This document shows, piece after piece, positions 43,957-58,471 of a stretch of DNA of 64,000 nucleotides; the stretch's first letter is position 1; the number at the start of each line of letters is the position of its first letter. The notes under the pieces are model-generated. The model searched no databases, was not told the origin of the DNA, and saw only the letters and a list, made by a program, of their open reading frames with translations. The stretch is from Burkholderiales bacterium PBB1 (lineage in GTDB: Bacteria > Pseudomonadota > Gammaproteobacteria > Burkholderiales > Burkholderiaceae_C): positions 558,001 to 622,000 of the forward strand of contig NKIN01000001.1 in NCBI GenBank assembly GCA_002255905.1, read 5' to 3'. The translations under genes were made by a program, and so were the position numbers.

Positions 43957-44673
43957 ATGGAACAAGGCGTGGCGGGCCGGCCCCCTGCGGTGGTGCTTTT
44001 GAGCGGTGGGCTCGATTCGTCGACCGTGCTGGCGATCGCGCGCGAGCGCGGTTTCGAGCCTTGCGCACTGAGTTTTCGCTACGGGCAGCGCCATGTTCAT
44101 GAGCTGAACGCCGCCGACGCGATCGTGCGTGCGCAAGGGGTGTCCCGGCACGTGACCGCGCAGATCGACCTGCGCGCCTTCGGTGCCTCGGCACTCACCG
44201 CCGACATCGCCGTGCCCAAGGACCGCAGTGCCGACGAGATGTCGCATGGCATCCCGATCACCTACGTGCCGGCGCGCAACACGGTGTTCCTGAGCTTCGC
44301 GCTGGCCTGGGCCGAAACCCTGGGCTCGACCAATATCTTCATCGGCGTCAATGCGCTTGACTATTCCGGCTACCCGGACTGCCGGCCCGACTACATCGCC
44401 GCCTTCGAGGCGATGGCCAACCTGGCCACGCGGGCGGGTGTCGAAGGCACGCAGCGCCTGAAGATCCATGCGCCGCTGATCGCGATGAGCAAGGCGCAGA
44501 TCATCCACGAGGGCCTGCGCCTGGGCGTCGATTACGCACAGACCAGCAGCTGCTACGACCCTGACACCGACGGCCGACCCTGCGGTGGCTGCGACTCGTG
44601 CGTGCTGCGCGCCAAGGGCTTCGCCGAGGCAGGCGTTCGCGATCCACTGCTCGTGCGCTTCGGGATGGTCTGA
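43957..44673 (+). CDS. queC: 7-cyano-7-deazaguanine synthase QueC
   Basis: 238 residues. The ATP-pyrophosphatase P-loop SGGLDSS is at 16-22, and four zinc-binding Cys near residues 192-210 are in [19 protein letters not shown]. QueC makes preQ0 from 7-carboxy-7-deazaguanine with ATP and ammonia. ATG 43957 is preferred: GGAG at 43946-43949 precedes it and the core domain begins soon after. First gene of the queuosine-precursor operon; queD starts two bases after its stop. Confidence 0.96.
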   Translation: MEQGVAGRPPAVVLLSGGLDSSTVLAIARERGFEPCALSFRYGQRHVHELNAADAIVRAQGVSRHVTAQIDLRAFGASALTADIAVPKDRSADEMSHGIPITYVPARNTVFLSFALAWAETLGSTNIFIGVNALDYSGYPDCRPDYIAAFEAMANLATRAGVEGTQRLKIHAPLIAMSKAQIIHEGLRLGVDYAQTSSCYDPDTDGRPCGGCDSCVLRAKGFAEAGVRDPLLVRFGMV

Positions 44674-44675
44674 AC

Positions 44676-45782
44676 GTGACCCCATCCTTGATCCCACGCA
44701 CGGTGTTCTGTGCGCAGGCCGGTTTCGAGGCTGCACGGCAGATCGGGGCCTTGCCGGCCGGGCATCCCTCGGGCCGCCTGCATGGGCACGGATTCGTTAC
44801 GAAGCTGCGCTGCGCGCTGCCTGCGGGCTGGGCGGCGTTTTCGGGTGGCGAAGTCGAGCGACTGCATGACCAACTTCAGGCCAGCGCGGCGCTGCTCGAC
44901 CATCGCCTGCTCAACGAGCAGGTGCCCAACCCGACCGACGCGAACCTCGCGCACTGGCTGCGTGACCGGCTCGATCTGCCCGCCCCCGCCGAGCTCGGCG
45001 TGCAGAGCACCGCCCAACGAGGCGCCCAGCTCGACGAATCGGGCCGCATCACGCTGTGGCGCCGATACGCGTTCCAGTCGGCGCACTGGTTGCCGAATGT
45101 GCCGCTCGGCCACAAGTGCGGAACGATGCACGGGCACGGCTTCGAGGCGGTGCTGCATGTGCGCACGAGCGACGCGGGCGGCGACACCGCCATCAACCAC
45201 GACGCCATCGATGCCATCTGGGCGCCGCTGCACTGCCAGCTGAACCACGGTTGCCTGAACGACCTGCCGGGCCTGGCCAACCCGACCAGTGAATTGCTCA
45301 GCAGCTGGCTGTGGGAGCGCCTGGCGCCCGAGTTGCCGGGCTTGGCGGCCGTCACGGTGTACGAAACCGGCAGCTGCGGTGCGGTGTTCGACGGCAAGCT
45401 GCACCGCATCTGGAAGCAGATGACGCTGGACGCCGCGGTGCAGCTGCGCAAGGCGCCCGACGGCAGCGGCCTGCGCCGGCTGCACGGCCACACCTACACG
45501 CTGCGCCTGCACCTCGCGGCACCGCTCGATGAACTGCTGGGCTGGGCGGTCGATTTCGGCGATGTGAAATCGGCCTTCAACCCGATCTTCAAGCAGCTCG
45601 ATCACCAGCCCATCCACGAGATCGCTGACCTCGCCGATGGTGACACCGCCGGCATCGCCGCCTGGATCGCCGAACAGGCGCGCCGTGAATTGCCGCAGCT
45701 CGACCGCGTCGACCTGTTCGAAACACCGGGCTGCGGCGTCACCGTGTCGGTGGGCGATATCGCACTGACCGGGCCGATGTGA
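44676..45782 (+). CDS. queD: Three-domain 6-carboxytetrahydropterin synthase-like protein (QueD fusion)
   Basis: 368 residues, about three times QueD length, with three tandem PTPS/QueD-like domains (about 8-115, 128-240, 245-365). Domain 2 keeps the full zinc site (His137, His152, His154), the catalytic Cys148 and Glu230, but has LNH (189-191) where QueD has LDH. Domain 1 has HGH (36-38) and LDH (74-76) but Arg21 replaces the first zinc His and there is no Cys. Domain 3 has HGH (270-272), LDH (308-310) and Glu349 but no first His or Cys. QueD makes 6-carboxytetrahydropterin for the preQ0 path. GTG 44676 is the start, two bases after queC. Confidence 0.9.
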   Translation: MTPSLIPRTVFCAQAGFEAARQIGALPAGHPSGRLHGHGFVTKLRCALPAGWAAFSGGEVERLHDQLQASAALLDHRLLNEQVPNPTDANLAHWLRDRLDLPAPAELGVQSTAQRGAQLDESGRITLWRRYAFQSAHWLPNVPLGHKCGTMHGHGFEAVLHVRTSDAGGDTAINHDAIDAIWAPLHCQLNHGCLNDLPGLANPTSELLSSWLWERLAPELPGLAAVTVYETGSCGAVFDGKLHRIWKQMTLDAAVQLRKAPDGSGLRRLHGHTYTLRLHLAAPLDELLGWAVDFGDVKSAFNPIFKQLDHQPIHEIADLADGDTAGIAAWIAEQARRELPQLDRVDLFETPGCGVTVSVGDIALTGPM

Positions 45783-45798
45783 CCATGAGCCTCACGCC

Positions 45799-46434
45799 AT
45801 GACCTACGCCGTCAAAGAGGTCTATTACACGCTGCAAGGCGAGGGCGGCCAGGCTGGGCGCGCGGCGGTGTTCTGCCGCTTCGCCGGCTGCAACCTGTGG
45901 TCGGGCCGCGAGGCCGATCGCGCCACGGCGGTGTGCAGCTTCTGCGACACCGACTTCATCGGTACCGACGGCGCAGGCGGCGGCAAGTTCGACACGCCTG
46001 CTGCGCTGGCTGAACATATCGCGCGGCACTGGCCCGCGGGGGTGCCGGGCAGGCCACTGGTGGTGTGCACCGGCGGCGAGCCGCTGCTGCAGCTCGACGA
46101 GCCGCTGATCGATGCGCTGCATGACCTGGGCTTCCAGGTGGCCGTTGAAACCAACGGCACGCAGCCCGCACCGGCGGGGCTGGACTGGATCTGCGTGAGC
46201 CCCAAGGCCGATGCGCCGCTGGTGCTCACGTGCGGCCATGAGCTGAAGCTGGTGTACCCGCAGCCCGCCGCGCTGCCCGAGCGCTTCGCTGCGCTCGACT
46301 TCGAACTGTTTTTCCTGCAGCCGATGGACGGCCTCGAACAGCGCCGCAACACCCGGCTGGCCATCGATTACTGTCTCGCGCACCCGCAATGGCGGCTCAG
46401 CGTGCAGACGCACAAGACCGTGGGCATCCCCTGA
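45799..46434 (+). CDS. queE: 7-carboxy-7-deazaguanine synthase QueE (radical SAM)
   Basis: 211 residues. The cluster motif is Cys31-X14-Cys46-X2-Cys49, the longer spacing known for Burkholderia multivorans QueE, rather than CX3CX2C. Other marks are [18 protein letters not shown] at the start, CTGGEPLLQ and the later VETNGT. It rearranges 6-carboxytetrahydropterin to 7-carboxy-7-deazaguanine, using S-adenosylmethionine. 16 bases after queD. Confidence 0.95.
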   Translation: MTYAVKEVYYTLQGEGGQAGRAAVFCRFAGCNLWSGREADRATAVCSFCDTDFIGTDGAGGGKFDTPAALAEHIARHWPAGVPGRPLVVCTGGEPLLQLDEPLIDALHDLGFQVAVETNGTQPAPAGLDWICVSPKADAPLVLTCGHELKLVYPQPAALPERFAALDFELFFLQPMDGLEQRRNTRLAIDYCLAHPQWRLSVQTHKTVGIP

Positions 46435-46457
46435 GTTTTCTTCAACGAGTTCCCGCC

Positions 46458-46940
46458 ATGCCACGACACACCAAGACGATCAAACCCGAGCCCGCGAAGC
46501 AGCGCGCTGCGCCGATCAACCCGCCGACCGCGCCGTCGAAAGACCTGCATGTGTTCCCGAACCCGGCGCCGGAGCGCGACTACGCGATCCAGTTCCAGAT
46601 CCCAGAGTTCACCTGCCTGTGTCCGCTGACCGGCCAGCCCGACTACGCGCATTTCGTCATCGACATGGTGGCCGACCAGCTTTGCGTGGAGCTCAAGAGC
46701 CTGAAGATGTACATGTGGAGCTTTCGCAACGAGGGCGCCTTCCACGAGAAAGTCACCAACGACATCCTGACGAAGATCGTCGCCGTCACCCAGCCGCGCT
46801 ATGCCCGCATCACCGCCCGCTGGTACGTGCGCGGCGGCATCTACACCAACGTGGTGGCCGAGCACCGCAAGAAGGGCTGGAAGCCGGCCACGCCGGTGGT
46901 GCTGCCTGAACATCCCGGCGAGAGCGGCCTGCGTGGCTGA
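46458..46940 (+). CDS. queF: NADPH-dependent 7-cyano-7-deazaguanine reductase QueF (short type)
   Basis: 160 residues, the unimodular (Bacillus-type) size. Catalytic Cys55 and Asp62 lie in [14 protein letters not shown]; the QueF motif [20 protein letters not shown] is at 78-97. It reduces the nitrile of preQ0 to preQ1. ATG 46458 begins the protein. With queC, D and E, the operon covers 7,8-dihydroneopterin triphosphate to preQ1; folE, tgt, queA and queG are not here. Confidence 0.95.
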   Translation: MPRHTKTIKPEPAKQRAAPINPPTAPSKDLHVFPNPAPERDYAIQFQIPEFTCLCPLTGQPDYAHFVIDMVADQLCVELKSLKMYMWSFRNEGAFHEKVTNDILTKIVAVTQPRYARITARWYVRGGIYTNVVAEHRKKGWKPATPVVLPEHPGESGLRG

Positions 46941-46947
46941 ACCGGCC

Positions 46948-47508
46948 ATGCGCATCGTTCGTCCCCTGATCACTGCACTGCTGTGTCTGTGTGCCTGCGG
47001 TGCCAGTCGCGCCCTCGTGCTGCCCGATGGTCTGGCGCTCGATCCGCCGGCCTCGATCGACCTGACGCAGCAGATCGTGCCGTCGGTCAACCAGCAGAAA
47101 CAGGTGCTGGCGGTGTGGGACGGCGACACGCTGCGCTACCTGATCGCGGTGGAAAAGCTGCCGCACGACGCGGCGCCGCCCCAGGCCTACTTCTATCAGC
47201 TGGTGGGCGACCTGCGCGCTGCGGGCACCGTGGTCGAGACTGGCCGACGCGGCGAGTACCAATCGGCATCGGGCTGGCGCGGAAACTACCTGCTGCTGAA
47301 GTCGCAGCCGTCGTCGCAACAGCAGGCCGATGTGACGGTGGCCCACTACGTCACCGACGGTAAGGTGTCGTTCGTGGCCTACGCCCGGCTGGTGGCCGGC
47401 ACCCCGGTCGACCAGCTCATCGACGAGACCGTCAGCCTGTTCAGGACAGCTCACCTCGGCATTCCCGAGCTGCCTGTGACGCCCTCATCGTCCGTCGGCC
47501 AGCCGTAG
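46948..47508 (+). CDS. Exported protein of unknown function
   Basis: 186 residues with a signal peptide (about 1-24; a Cys pair near residues 14-17 makes a lipoprotein just possible). The mature part is a small alpha/beta domain: QQIVPSVNQQKQVLAVWDGD, then LRYLIAVEKL and TVAHYVTDGKVSFVAYARL. No family recognised. Seven bases after queF, so probably cotranscribed, but no link with queuosine is evident. Confidence 0.65.
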   Translation: MRIVRPLITALLCLCACGASRALVLPDGLALDPPASIDLTQQIVPSVNQQKQVLAVWDGDTLRYLIAVEKLPHDAAPPQAYFYQLVGDLRAAGTVVETGRRGEYQSASGWRGNYLLLKSQPSSQQQADVTVAHYVTDGKVSFVAYARLVAGTPVDQLIDETVSLFRTAHLGIPELPVTPSSSVGQP

Positions 47509-47532
47509 CGCGTTACGCCGTCCAGGCCTGAT

Positions 47533-48147
47533 TCACGGCAGCCTGCCGCCGCCCGCTCTCTGCAGCGTCGAGAGGTCGAAGCCCTGCGCACGCAGGCGCG
47601 CCATCAGTGCGTCCCAGGTCGCCGCATCCACCTGCGGTTGGCGCGCCAGCACCCACAGATACTCGCGCTTCGGCTCGCTCACCACGGCCAGCGTGTAGGC
47701 CGGATCGAGGTCGATCACCCAGTAATTGCCCCAGACCATGGGCAGCCACGACAGCCAGGCGGGCGCGAAACGCACTTCCAGCTTCGGCGAACCCGGACCG
47801 CCGATGCGCCGTGCCTCGCCAACGGCCTCGTCGGTCTTGCCGTCGGCCAGCGGGCAGCGGTTGGTCACCTGCACGCGGCCATTCGGCTGCAGCGCGTAGT
47901 CGGCGGTGGCCGGGCCGCTGCAGTCTTTCTGGAAGCGGTTGGGGAACCGCGCGATCTCGTACCAGCGGCCCATGTAGCGATCCAGGTCCACGCTGGACAC
48001 CGTGGCCAGCGGCGCCAATGCGGTGGTCTGCGCCTGTGCAGTGCCGGTGATCAGGGCGACAGACAGGCCCAGGCTCAAGCCCAGCCCGAGGGCCATGTGA
48101 CGCCAGGCTGTGAGCGAAAGGCGATGCGGTGGCAGCGGTGATGTCAT
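47533..48147 (-). CDS. Blc-type bacterial lipocalin
   Basis: 204 residues. Signal peptide (about 1-39, ending AQA) without a lipobox, then the lipocalin domain with the GxW motif YMGRWYEIARFPNRFQKDC (about 58-76), the second motif WVIDLDPAYTLAVV and the C-terminal helix. Two Cys (about 76 and 97) can pair. Bacterial lipocalins bind fatty acids or lysophospholipids in the envelope. Convergent with the preceding unknown gene. Confidence 0.92.
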   Translation of the reverse strand: MTSPLPPHRLSLTAWRHMALGLGLSLGLSVALITGTAQAQTTALAPLATVSSVDLDRYMGRWYEIARFPNRFQKDCSGPATADYALQPNGRVQVTNRCPLADGKTDEAVGEARRIGGPGSPKLEVRFAPAWLSWLPMVWGNYWVIDLDPAYTLAVVSEPKREYLWVLARQPQVDAATWDALMARLRAQGFDLSTLQRAGGGRLP

Positions 48148-48214
48148 GCCACGATTGTCAGTGCGCAGCGGTCATTGCCCAGCGCAGCTCCTGAGACAGC
48201 CCCCAAGTCAGGAA

Positions 48215-48235
48215 CCGTGACCCCCTCAGTCACGG
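48215..48235 (+). other. Hairpin upstream of the second PEP-CTERM gene
   Basis: CCGTGAC (48215-48221) and GTCACGG (48229-48235) form a 7-bp stem with a 7-base loop, in the 221-base gap between divergent lipocalin and PEP-CTERM genes. An alternative outer pairing GCCCCC (48199-48204) and GGGGGC (48234-48239) competes with it. Could be an operator or a leader fold; unproven. Confidence 0.4.
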
Positions 48236-48368
48236 GGGCAGCAGGGCTATTGAAGTAACGCACCTGTCGACATAGAGTTACCGGGCAGTGCACTCGCCGT
48301 TTGTTGCTGCGCGTTTGCCAAGCTGGGCAGGTCCCAAGCCTGGCCATCATCCCCGGAGGTGTATCGAT

Positions 48369-49313
48369 ATGGATATCCGTGCCGTAGCGTTTGTGGTCGC
48401 CACGCTGGTCTCTTCGGGTGCGTTTGCGCAGCAAGGCCAGGCGACGCTCGATCTGTTTGTCAACGCATATCACGACCAGAAATCCTTCAGCGAGACGATT
48501 CCAGGTGCGCTGCTCCAGAAGAGTCTGCAGGCTGAAGATCACACGGTGTCTCCGCCGGGCAGTTCGAGTGTCTACTCGTCAGATCACTATGCGACTGCCT
48601 TCGGATCAGTGGCAGCCAAACAGATTTCGCTTTACTCATCGGCACGCCACGTCGCCTCGATCGACCAGGGCACGTACGGCGTGGGGGGATTGGCCAGCGC
48701 CTACGCCTCGGTGACGGTTCCATTTTTGATCCCGTCTCCAAATTCCTCGCTGATCGGAACCATGGGTTCGATGGTCGTGCCGCTCATCGTCACGGGTGAC
48801 GTGACACTGGACACCGGTTTTTATAACCCGGTGACCTTTGCCAACACCGATGGCCGGGCGTGGGTCGGCTTCAATGCGACGGGCCTCAGCACGAACCCGG
48901 ACTGCACCATTGCTCAACAATGCCGTGATGTCTCAAGCAATTTCCAAGGCACAGTGGTCAAGGGCAACGGCGTTGCCGGCACCTGGAATGTGAGCATCCC
49001 CTTCCAGTTCGGATCCTGGAGTTCGTATACCCTGAGTGCAACGACGTATGCCAAGGTCGGCGGCAATGCAGGCTGGGGTCAATCCGTCGATCACGAAGGT
49101 ACTGCCGATTTTTCAAACACCTTGCGATGGGGCGGCATCAGCGCAGTGCTTGATGCACAAGGCAATCCGGTGACCGGCTGGACGGTCCAATCTCTGCCTG
49201 GGGTCGATTTGACAACGCCTGTTCCAGAACCCGGTACCTGGGCGCTGATGCTTGCCGGCCTGAGTCTGTTCGGCTGGCAACTTCGCCGTCGCATCCCTGC
49301 CCAGCGTGGATAG
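48369..49313 (+). CDS. PEP-CTERM sorting-signal protein (second)
   Basis: 314 residues: signal peptide (about 1-20, ending AFA), a beta-rich mature part, and the sorting signal at 285-314: VPEPGTWALMLAGLSLFGW then RRR. Two Cys (about 178 and 183) may pair. GGAGGT at 48355-48360 supports ATG 48369. No domain recognised in the mature part. Its base composition looks slightly less GC-rich than its neighbours, as for the first PEP-CTERM gene; I did not measure it. Confidence 0.85.
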   Translation: MDIRAVAFVVATLVSSGAFAQQGQATLDLFVNAYHDQKSFSETIPGALLQKSLQAEDHTVSPPGSSSVYSSDHYATAFGSVAAKQISLYSSARHVASIDQGTYGVGGLASAYASVTVPFLIPSPNSSLIGTMGSMVVPLIVTGDVTLDTGFYNPVTFANTDGRAWVGFNATGLSTNPDCTIAQQCRDVSSNFQGTVVKGNGVAGTWNVSIPFQFGSWSSYTLSATTYAKVGGNAGWGQSVDHEGTADFSNTLRWGGISAVLDAQGNPVTGWTVQSLPGVDLTTPVPEPGTWALMLAGLSLFGWQLRRRIPAQRG

Positions 49314-49327
49314 CCAACCTGATGTCC

Positions 49328-51178
<1,851 letters not shown>

Positions 51179-51426
51179 GGGGGAGGGCGCGCAGGGCGCG
51201 ATACAACGCAATTCAACGAGGAATGAACGGAGAAGACGATGGAATCGGCGGCACCTGGGCGCGGCCGAACGAATTATGTCTCTCGCTCCCCGGGCGCCTC
51301 CGGCGTGGCCCCTGACCGCCGCGCTTCACACGTCTTTACCCATCGTCACAAACGCGGGGTCAACCAGCCGCCCCTCGTGCCGCGTTGAGGACGGGCACAC
51401 CACAGCGGTGTGCCAGGAGACACACC

Positions 51427-51846
51427 ATGAAGAAACGTCTGATCCTTGCCGCTGCCGCGGTGGTTGCGTTGTCCGGCATGAGCGCCGCCCAGGCGAGGGA
51501 CAACATCAACTGGTCCATCTCGGTCGGTGACCCCTTCATTGGCGCGGTGATATCGAACGCGCCGGTCTACCGCCATGCCGCGCCCGTTTATGTGGCACCG
51601 CCGCCGGTGGTCTATGTGCCGGCACCGCGGGTTGTGTATCCGCGGCCGTATGTCGTGGCGCCCTATGGCTACGTGCCGTACGCCTATGGGCAGCCCGGCC
51701 GTGACCGCTGGGAGCATCGTCGCTACGAAGAGCGCACGCGTTACGACCGCTACGACCGCCGTGACTGGCGCGACGGTGACCGCCACGACCGCGATGGTCG
51801 CTGGGACGACCGAGATCGCCACGACGAGCGCTGGCAGCGCCGCTGA
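51427..51846 (+). CDS. Small exported protein with Arg/Asp/His-rich tail (second)
   Basis: 139 residues: signal peptide (about 1-22, ending AQA), a Tyr/Pro/Val-rich middle with repeated PVY, PPVVY and PRVVYPRPY units (YXXX/PXPV-like) and a C-terminal tail of about 50 residues made of Arg, Asp, Tyr and His. Same build as the protein at 12415-12876 (NINWSISVGDPFIGAVI resembles its SVGVSIGINQPGVYGRI). AGGAGA at 51415-51420 supports the ATG. Function unknown. Confidence 0.78.
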   Translation: MKKRLILAAAAVVALSGMSAAQARDNINWSISVGDPFIGAVISNAPVYRHAAPVYVAPPPVVYVPAPRVVYPRPYVVAPYGYVPYAYGQPGRDRWEHRRYEERTRYDRYDRRDWRDGDRHDRDGRWDDRDRHDERWQRR

Positions 51847-51859
51847 TCCTGGGGCCAGG

Positions 51860-51884
51860 CCCGCAGCGCCGCACGCGCTGCGGG
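51860..51884. terminator. GC-rich hairpin between convergent genes
   Basis: Perfect 10-bp stem CCCGCAGCGC (51860-51869) and GCGCTGCGGG (51875-51884) with a 5-base loop, in the 63-base gap between the charged-tail protein and the convergent HerA-like gene. No T-run on either strand. Confidence 0.55.
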
Positions 51885-51909
51885 TGCCTGCGACCAGCGC
51901 CGCGGCAGA

Positions 51910-53469
51910 TCAGCGCCGCCGCGTGCTGCCGCCGAGGATGCTGCCCAGCACGCCGCGGATGATCTCCCGGCCGACCGTCGAGCCCATGGTGCGCACGGCC
52001 GACTTCGCCATCGATTCGGCCAACCCCTCGTGTTTGCCACCGCGTGGGCCGGTGCTGCCGAACAAAATGCTGCCCAGCCCGCCGAACATGCCGCCCGAGC
52101 TGGCTTCCTCTGCCGGTGCTTCGGCAGGCGCCCCGGCCGATGAACGCGGGTTGGTCGGTGTTGCCGCAGCGGAGGGCGACGCGGCAACCCGCCCCTTCAG
52201 TTTCTCGTAGGCCGACTCCCGGTCGACCGTTTTCTCGTACACCCCCGCCACCAGCGAGTTGGCGATCAGCGCCTGCCGCTGCGCCGGCGTGATCGGCCCG
52301 ATCTGGCTGCCCGGCGGCAGGATGAACACCCGCTCGGTGACGCTCGGCCGGCCCTTCGCGTCGAGGAAGCTCACCAGCGCCTCGCCCACGGCCAGCTCGG
52401 TGATGGCGGTCTCGATGTCCAGGCCGGGCTTGGCGCGCATCGTGCTGGCGGCCGCTTTCACGGCCTTCTGATCGCGTGGCGTGAAGGCGCGCAGCGCGTG
52501 CTGCACCCGGTTGCCGAGCTGGGCGAGCACGGTGTCAGGAATGTCCAGCGGGTTCTGCGTCACGAAGTAGACGCCCACGCCCTTGCTGCGTACCAGCCGC
52601 ACCACCAGCTCGATGCGCTCGACCAGCGCCGTGGGCGCTTCCTTGAACAGCAGGTGCGCCTCGTCGAAGAAGAACACCAGCTTGGGCTGGTCCAGGTCGC
52701 CCACTTCAGGCAGCTGCTCGAACAGCTCGCTGAGCATCCACAGCAGGAAGGTCGAGTACAGCCGCGGGCTGTTCATCAGCTGGTCGGCGGCCAGGATGTT
52801 GATCACACCCTTGCCGCCCTCGGTCTGCATGAAGTCGGCGATGTTGAGCATCGGCTCGCCGAAGAAGCGATCGCCGCCCTGTTGCTCGATCTGCAGCAGC
52901 CCGCGCTGGATCGCGCCAATGCTGGCCGCGCTGACGTTGCCGTACTCGGTGGTGAACTGGCTGGCGTTGTCGCCCACGTGCTGGAGCATCGCGCGCAGGT
53001 CTTTCAGGTCGAGCAGCAACAGGCCGTTGTCGTCGGCGATCTTGAACACCAGGCTCAGCACGCCCTGCTGCGTTTCGTTCAGCGCCAGCATCCGCGCCAG
53101 CATCAGCGGGCCCATGTCGCTCACCGTGGCGCGCACCGGGTGACCGTCGGCTTTCTTGTCGCTGGCGTACACGTCCCACAGCGTCGCCGGGCAGGCGGCC
53201 GAGGCCGGTGTGGCCAGGCCGCGCTCCTTGAGCACCGCCGCCAGCTTGTCGCTGACCTTGCCGGGCTGGGTGATGCCGGTCAGGTCGCCCTTCACATCGG
53301 CCATGAACACCGGCACACCGATCAGGCTGAAGTTCTCGGCCAGCGTCTGCAGCGTGATCGTCTTGCCGGTGCCGGTGGCGCCGGTGATCAGGCCGTGGCG
53401 GTTGGCGAGGGCGGGCAACAGGAAGCACTCGGTGTCGCCGTTCTTGGCAACCAGGATCGGCTCGGCCAT
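51910..53469 (-). CDS. HerA-like ATPase (DUF853, YjgR family)
   Basis: 519 residues. Walker A GATGTGKT (30-37), Walker [13 protein letters not shown], and the arginine-finger-like [15 protein letters not shown] are visible. The C-terminal 100 residues are Ala/Pro/Gly-rich and end with a short amphipathic region ([17 protein letters not shown]). YjgR/DUF853 proteins are HerA/FtsK-superfamily ATPases of unclear role. Divergent from yebC with 138 bases between. Confidence 0.92.
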   Translation of the reverse strand: MAEPILVAKNGDTECFLLPALANRHGLITGATGTGKTITLQTLAENFSLIGVPVFMADVKGDLTGITQPGKVSDKLAAVLKERGLATPASAACPATLWDVYASDKKADGHPVRATVSDMGPLMLARMLALNETQQGVLSLVFKIADDNGLLLLDLKDLRAMLQHVGDNASQFTTEYGNVSAASIGAIQRGLLQIEQQGGDRFFGEPMLNIADFMQTEGGKGVINILAADQLMNSPRLYSTFLLWMLSELFEQLPEVGDLDQPKLVFFFDEAHLLFKEAPTALVERIELVVRLVRSKGVGVYFVTQNPLDIPDTVLAQLGNRVQHALRAFTPRDQKAVKAAASTMRAKPGLDIETAITELAVGEALVSFLDAKGRPSVTERVFILPPGSQIGPITPAQRQALIANSLVAGVYEKTVDRESAYEKLKGRVAASPSAAATPTNPRSSAGAPAEAPAEEASSGGMFGGLGSILFGSTGPRGGKHEGLAESMAKSAVRTMGSTVGREIIRGVLGSILGGSTRRR

Positions 53470-53607
53470 GGGGCTGCTCCAGTGGGGTCAGGGGAGGAAC
53501 ATGCGCCAGCGCAAGGAAGCACCAGGGCGGGCACGTAAAATCGCAGTCTATCCAACAAAACACGGCAGGCCGCACCCCGGCGAAGCCTGTGCAGGAGGCG
53601 CCATTTC

Positions 53608-54329
53608 ATGGCCGGACATTCCAAGTGGGCCAACATCCAGCACCGCAAGGGTCGCCAGGACGAAAAGCGCGGCCGAATCTGGACGCGCATCATCCGTGAG
53701 ATCACTGTCGCGGCGCGACTGGGAGGCGCTGATCTGGCACTGAACCCGCGGCTGCGGCTGGCGGTCGACAAGGCCAAGGCGGCCAACATGCCGGCCGACA
53801 CCGTCAAGAAGAACATCGACAAGGCCACCGGCAACCTCGAAGGCGTGCACTACGAGGAGATCCGCTACGAGGGTTACGGCATCGGCGGGGCGGCCGTCAT
53901 CATCGACACGATGACGGACAACAAGGTGCGCACCGTGGCCGAGGTGCGGCATGTGTTCAGCAAGTACGGCGGCAACCTCGGCACCGAAGGCTCGGTGGCC
54001 TTCCAGTTCAAGCACTGCGGGCAGCTGGTGTTCGCGCCCGGCACCAGCGAAGACAAGGTGATGGAGGTGGCGCTGGAGGCCGGTGCCGACGACGTCGTGA
54101 CGGGCGACGACGGCGCCATCGAGGTGCTCACCGCGCCGCAGGAATTTGAATCCATCAAGTCGGCGCTCGAAGCCGCCGGCCTGAAACCCGAGGTGGCTGA
54201 AGTGACGATGCGTGCCGAGAACACGGTGGGAATCACCGGCGAAGATGCGATCCGCATGCAGAAGCTGCTCGATGCGATCGAAGACCTGGACGACGTGCAG
54301 GCGGTGTTCCACAACGCTGAAATTTCTCC

Positions 54330-54333
<4 letters not shown>
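53608..54333 (+). CDS. yebC: YebC/PmpR-family protein
   Basis: 241 residues, full length, beginning [18 protein letters not shown], the family signature. YebC-family proteins were long annotated as DNA-binding transcription regulators; members are also reported to help ribosomes at proline stretches (recalled). AGGAGG precedes the ATG about 10 bases upstream. The stop overlaps the purD start (ATGA 54330-54333). Confidence 0.97.
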
Positions 54334-57114
<2,781 letters not shown>

Positions 57115-57170
57115 AGTCACCGCGCCCCACGCATTTCGAGGCACGCGCCGGCTGGCGCATCAGGAGTTGA

Positions 57171-58007
57171 ATGGACATCAAGAAACTGCAGCGCGCCATC
57201 GTCGATGGTCTGGAAGACGTCAAGGGCCAGAACATCCTCGTGTTCGACACCGAACACCTGTCGTCGCTGTTCGAGCGCGTGATCATCGCCTCGGGCACCA
57301 GCAACCGGCAGACGAAATCGCTGGCCAGCAGCGTGCGAGACGCGGTCAAGCAGGCAGGTTTTCCGGTGCCGCGCACCGAAGGCGAAGACAACGGTGAATG
57401 GATCATCGTCGACTGCGGCGCCGCGGTGGTGCACCTGATGCAACCCAACATCCGCGAGTACTACCACCTCGAAGAAATCTGGGGCGAGAAGCCCGTCAAG
57501 CTCAAGCTCGACACCGCACCCAAGCGCCTGGTGAAGGCCGAAGAGCCCCCGGCCGAACCCAAGAAGAAAGCACCGGCACGCAAGGCGGCCGCTGCAGCGC
57601 CTGCCGATGCACCCGCGAAAAAGACACCGGCCCGCAAGGCCCCTGCGCGTGCTGCAGAGCCCGAGGCAGCGGCCCCCGCGGCAAAGCGCCGCCCGGCTGC
57701 GGCCAAGACCGCGGCGCCTGCCAAGCGCGCCGCAGCGCCCACCAAGACCGGCGTCACGCGTACCGTCGGCGTGAGGTCCGCCGCGGGCACCGCCGCCAAG
57801 ACGCCAGCCCGCAAGGCGACAGCGCCATCCGCGCGCGTGGCCAAGAAGGCACCGGTGCAGGTGATTGCCGTCAACAAGCCCACCACCAAGAAAGCTGCCA
57901 ACGCACGCGCTGCCGTGAAGGCCGCACCGGCCAAGCGGCCTGCCGCCAAAAGTGCGGCCAAGCCTGCAGCGAAGGCCGCACCCAAGAGAGCCCCGCGCAG
58001 CGCGTGA
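57171..58007 (+). CDS. rsfS: Ribosome silencing factor RsfS with long Ala/Lys/Pro-rich tail
   Basis: 278 residues, more than twice the usual about 110-120. Residues 1-118 are a normal RsfS ([58 protein letters not shown]), which binds uL14 and blocks 30S-50S joining in starvation. Residues about 120-278 are low complexity, made of Ala, Lys, Pro, Arg and Thr with PARKA and KKAPA repeats, like histone H1 or AlgP tails. Overlaps the rlmH GTG start. Confidence 0.95.
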   Translation: MDIKKLQRAIVDGLEDVKGQNILVFDTEHLSSLFERVIIASGTSNRQTKSLASSVRDAVKQAGFPVPRTEGEDNGEWIIVDCGAAVVHLMQPNIREYYHLEEIWGEKPVKLKLDTAPKRLVKAEEPPAEPKKKAPARKAAAAAPADAPAKKTPARKAPARAAEPEAAAPAAKRRPAAAKTAAPAKRAAAPTKTGVTRTVGVRSAAGTAAKTPARKATAPSARVAKKAPVQVIAVNKPTTKKAANARAAVKAAPAKRPAAKSAAKPAAKAAPKRAPRSA

Positions 58008-58471
58008 AGCTGCTGCTGGTCGCCGTCGGTCAGCGGCAGCCCGCCTGGGCCGACGAGGCCTACCAGGACTACGCCAAGCGCTTTCCGCCCGACCTGCGGC
58101 TGGAGCTGAAAGCCGTGAAGGCCGAGCCACGCAGCGGCAAGACGGCCGAGCAGCTGATGGCTGCCGAAGCCACCCGCATCGAGGCGGCGTTGCCCAAGGG
58201 CGTGCGCCGCGTGGTGCTCGATGAACACGGCAGCCGGCTCACCACGGTGCAACTCGCCCAGCGCCTCACCGCCTGGACGAACGATGGCCGCGACGTGGCC
58301 CTGATCGTTGGCGGCCCCGACGGCCTGGCCCCGCCGCTCAAGGCCAGTGCCGACGAAACCCTGCGCCTGTCTGACCTGACCTTGCCTCATGCCTTCGTGC
58401 GGGTGCTGCTGGCCGAGGCGCTGTACCGCGCGTGGACGGTGACCATCAACCATCCCTATCACCGTGAATGA
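58004..58471 (+). CDS. rlmH: 23S rRNA pseudouridine-1915 N3-methyltransferase
   Basis: 155 residues, SPOUT family. Start is GTG 58004 overlapping the rsfS stop. The knot motif [18 protein letters not shown] and the C-terminal [26 protein letters not shown] are diagnostic. It methylates pseudouridine 1915 in 70S ribosomes. The rsfS-rlmH pair is conserved widely. Confidence 0.97.
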   Translation: MKLLLVAVGQRQPAWADEAYQDYAKRFPPDLRLELKAVKAEPRSGKTAEQLMAAEATRIEAALPKGVRRVVLDEHGSRLTTVQLAQRLTAWTNDGRDVALIVGGPDGLAPPLKASADETLRLSDLTLPHAFVRVLLAEALYRAWTVTINHPYHRE

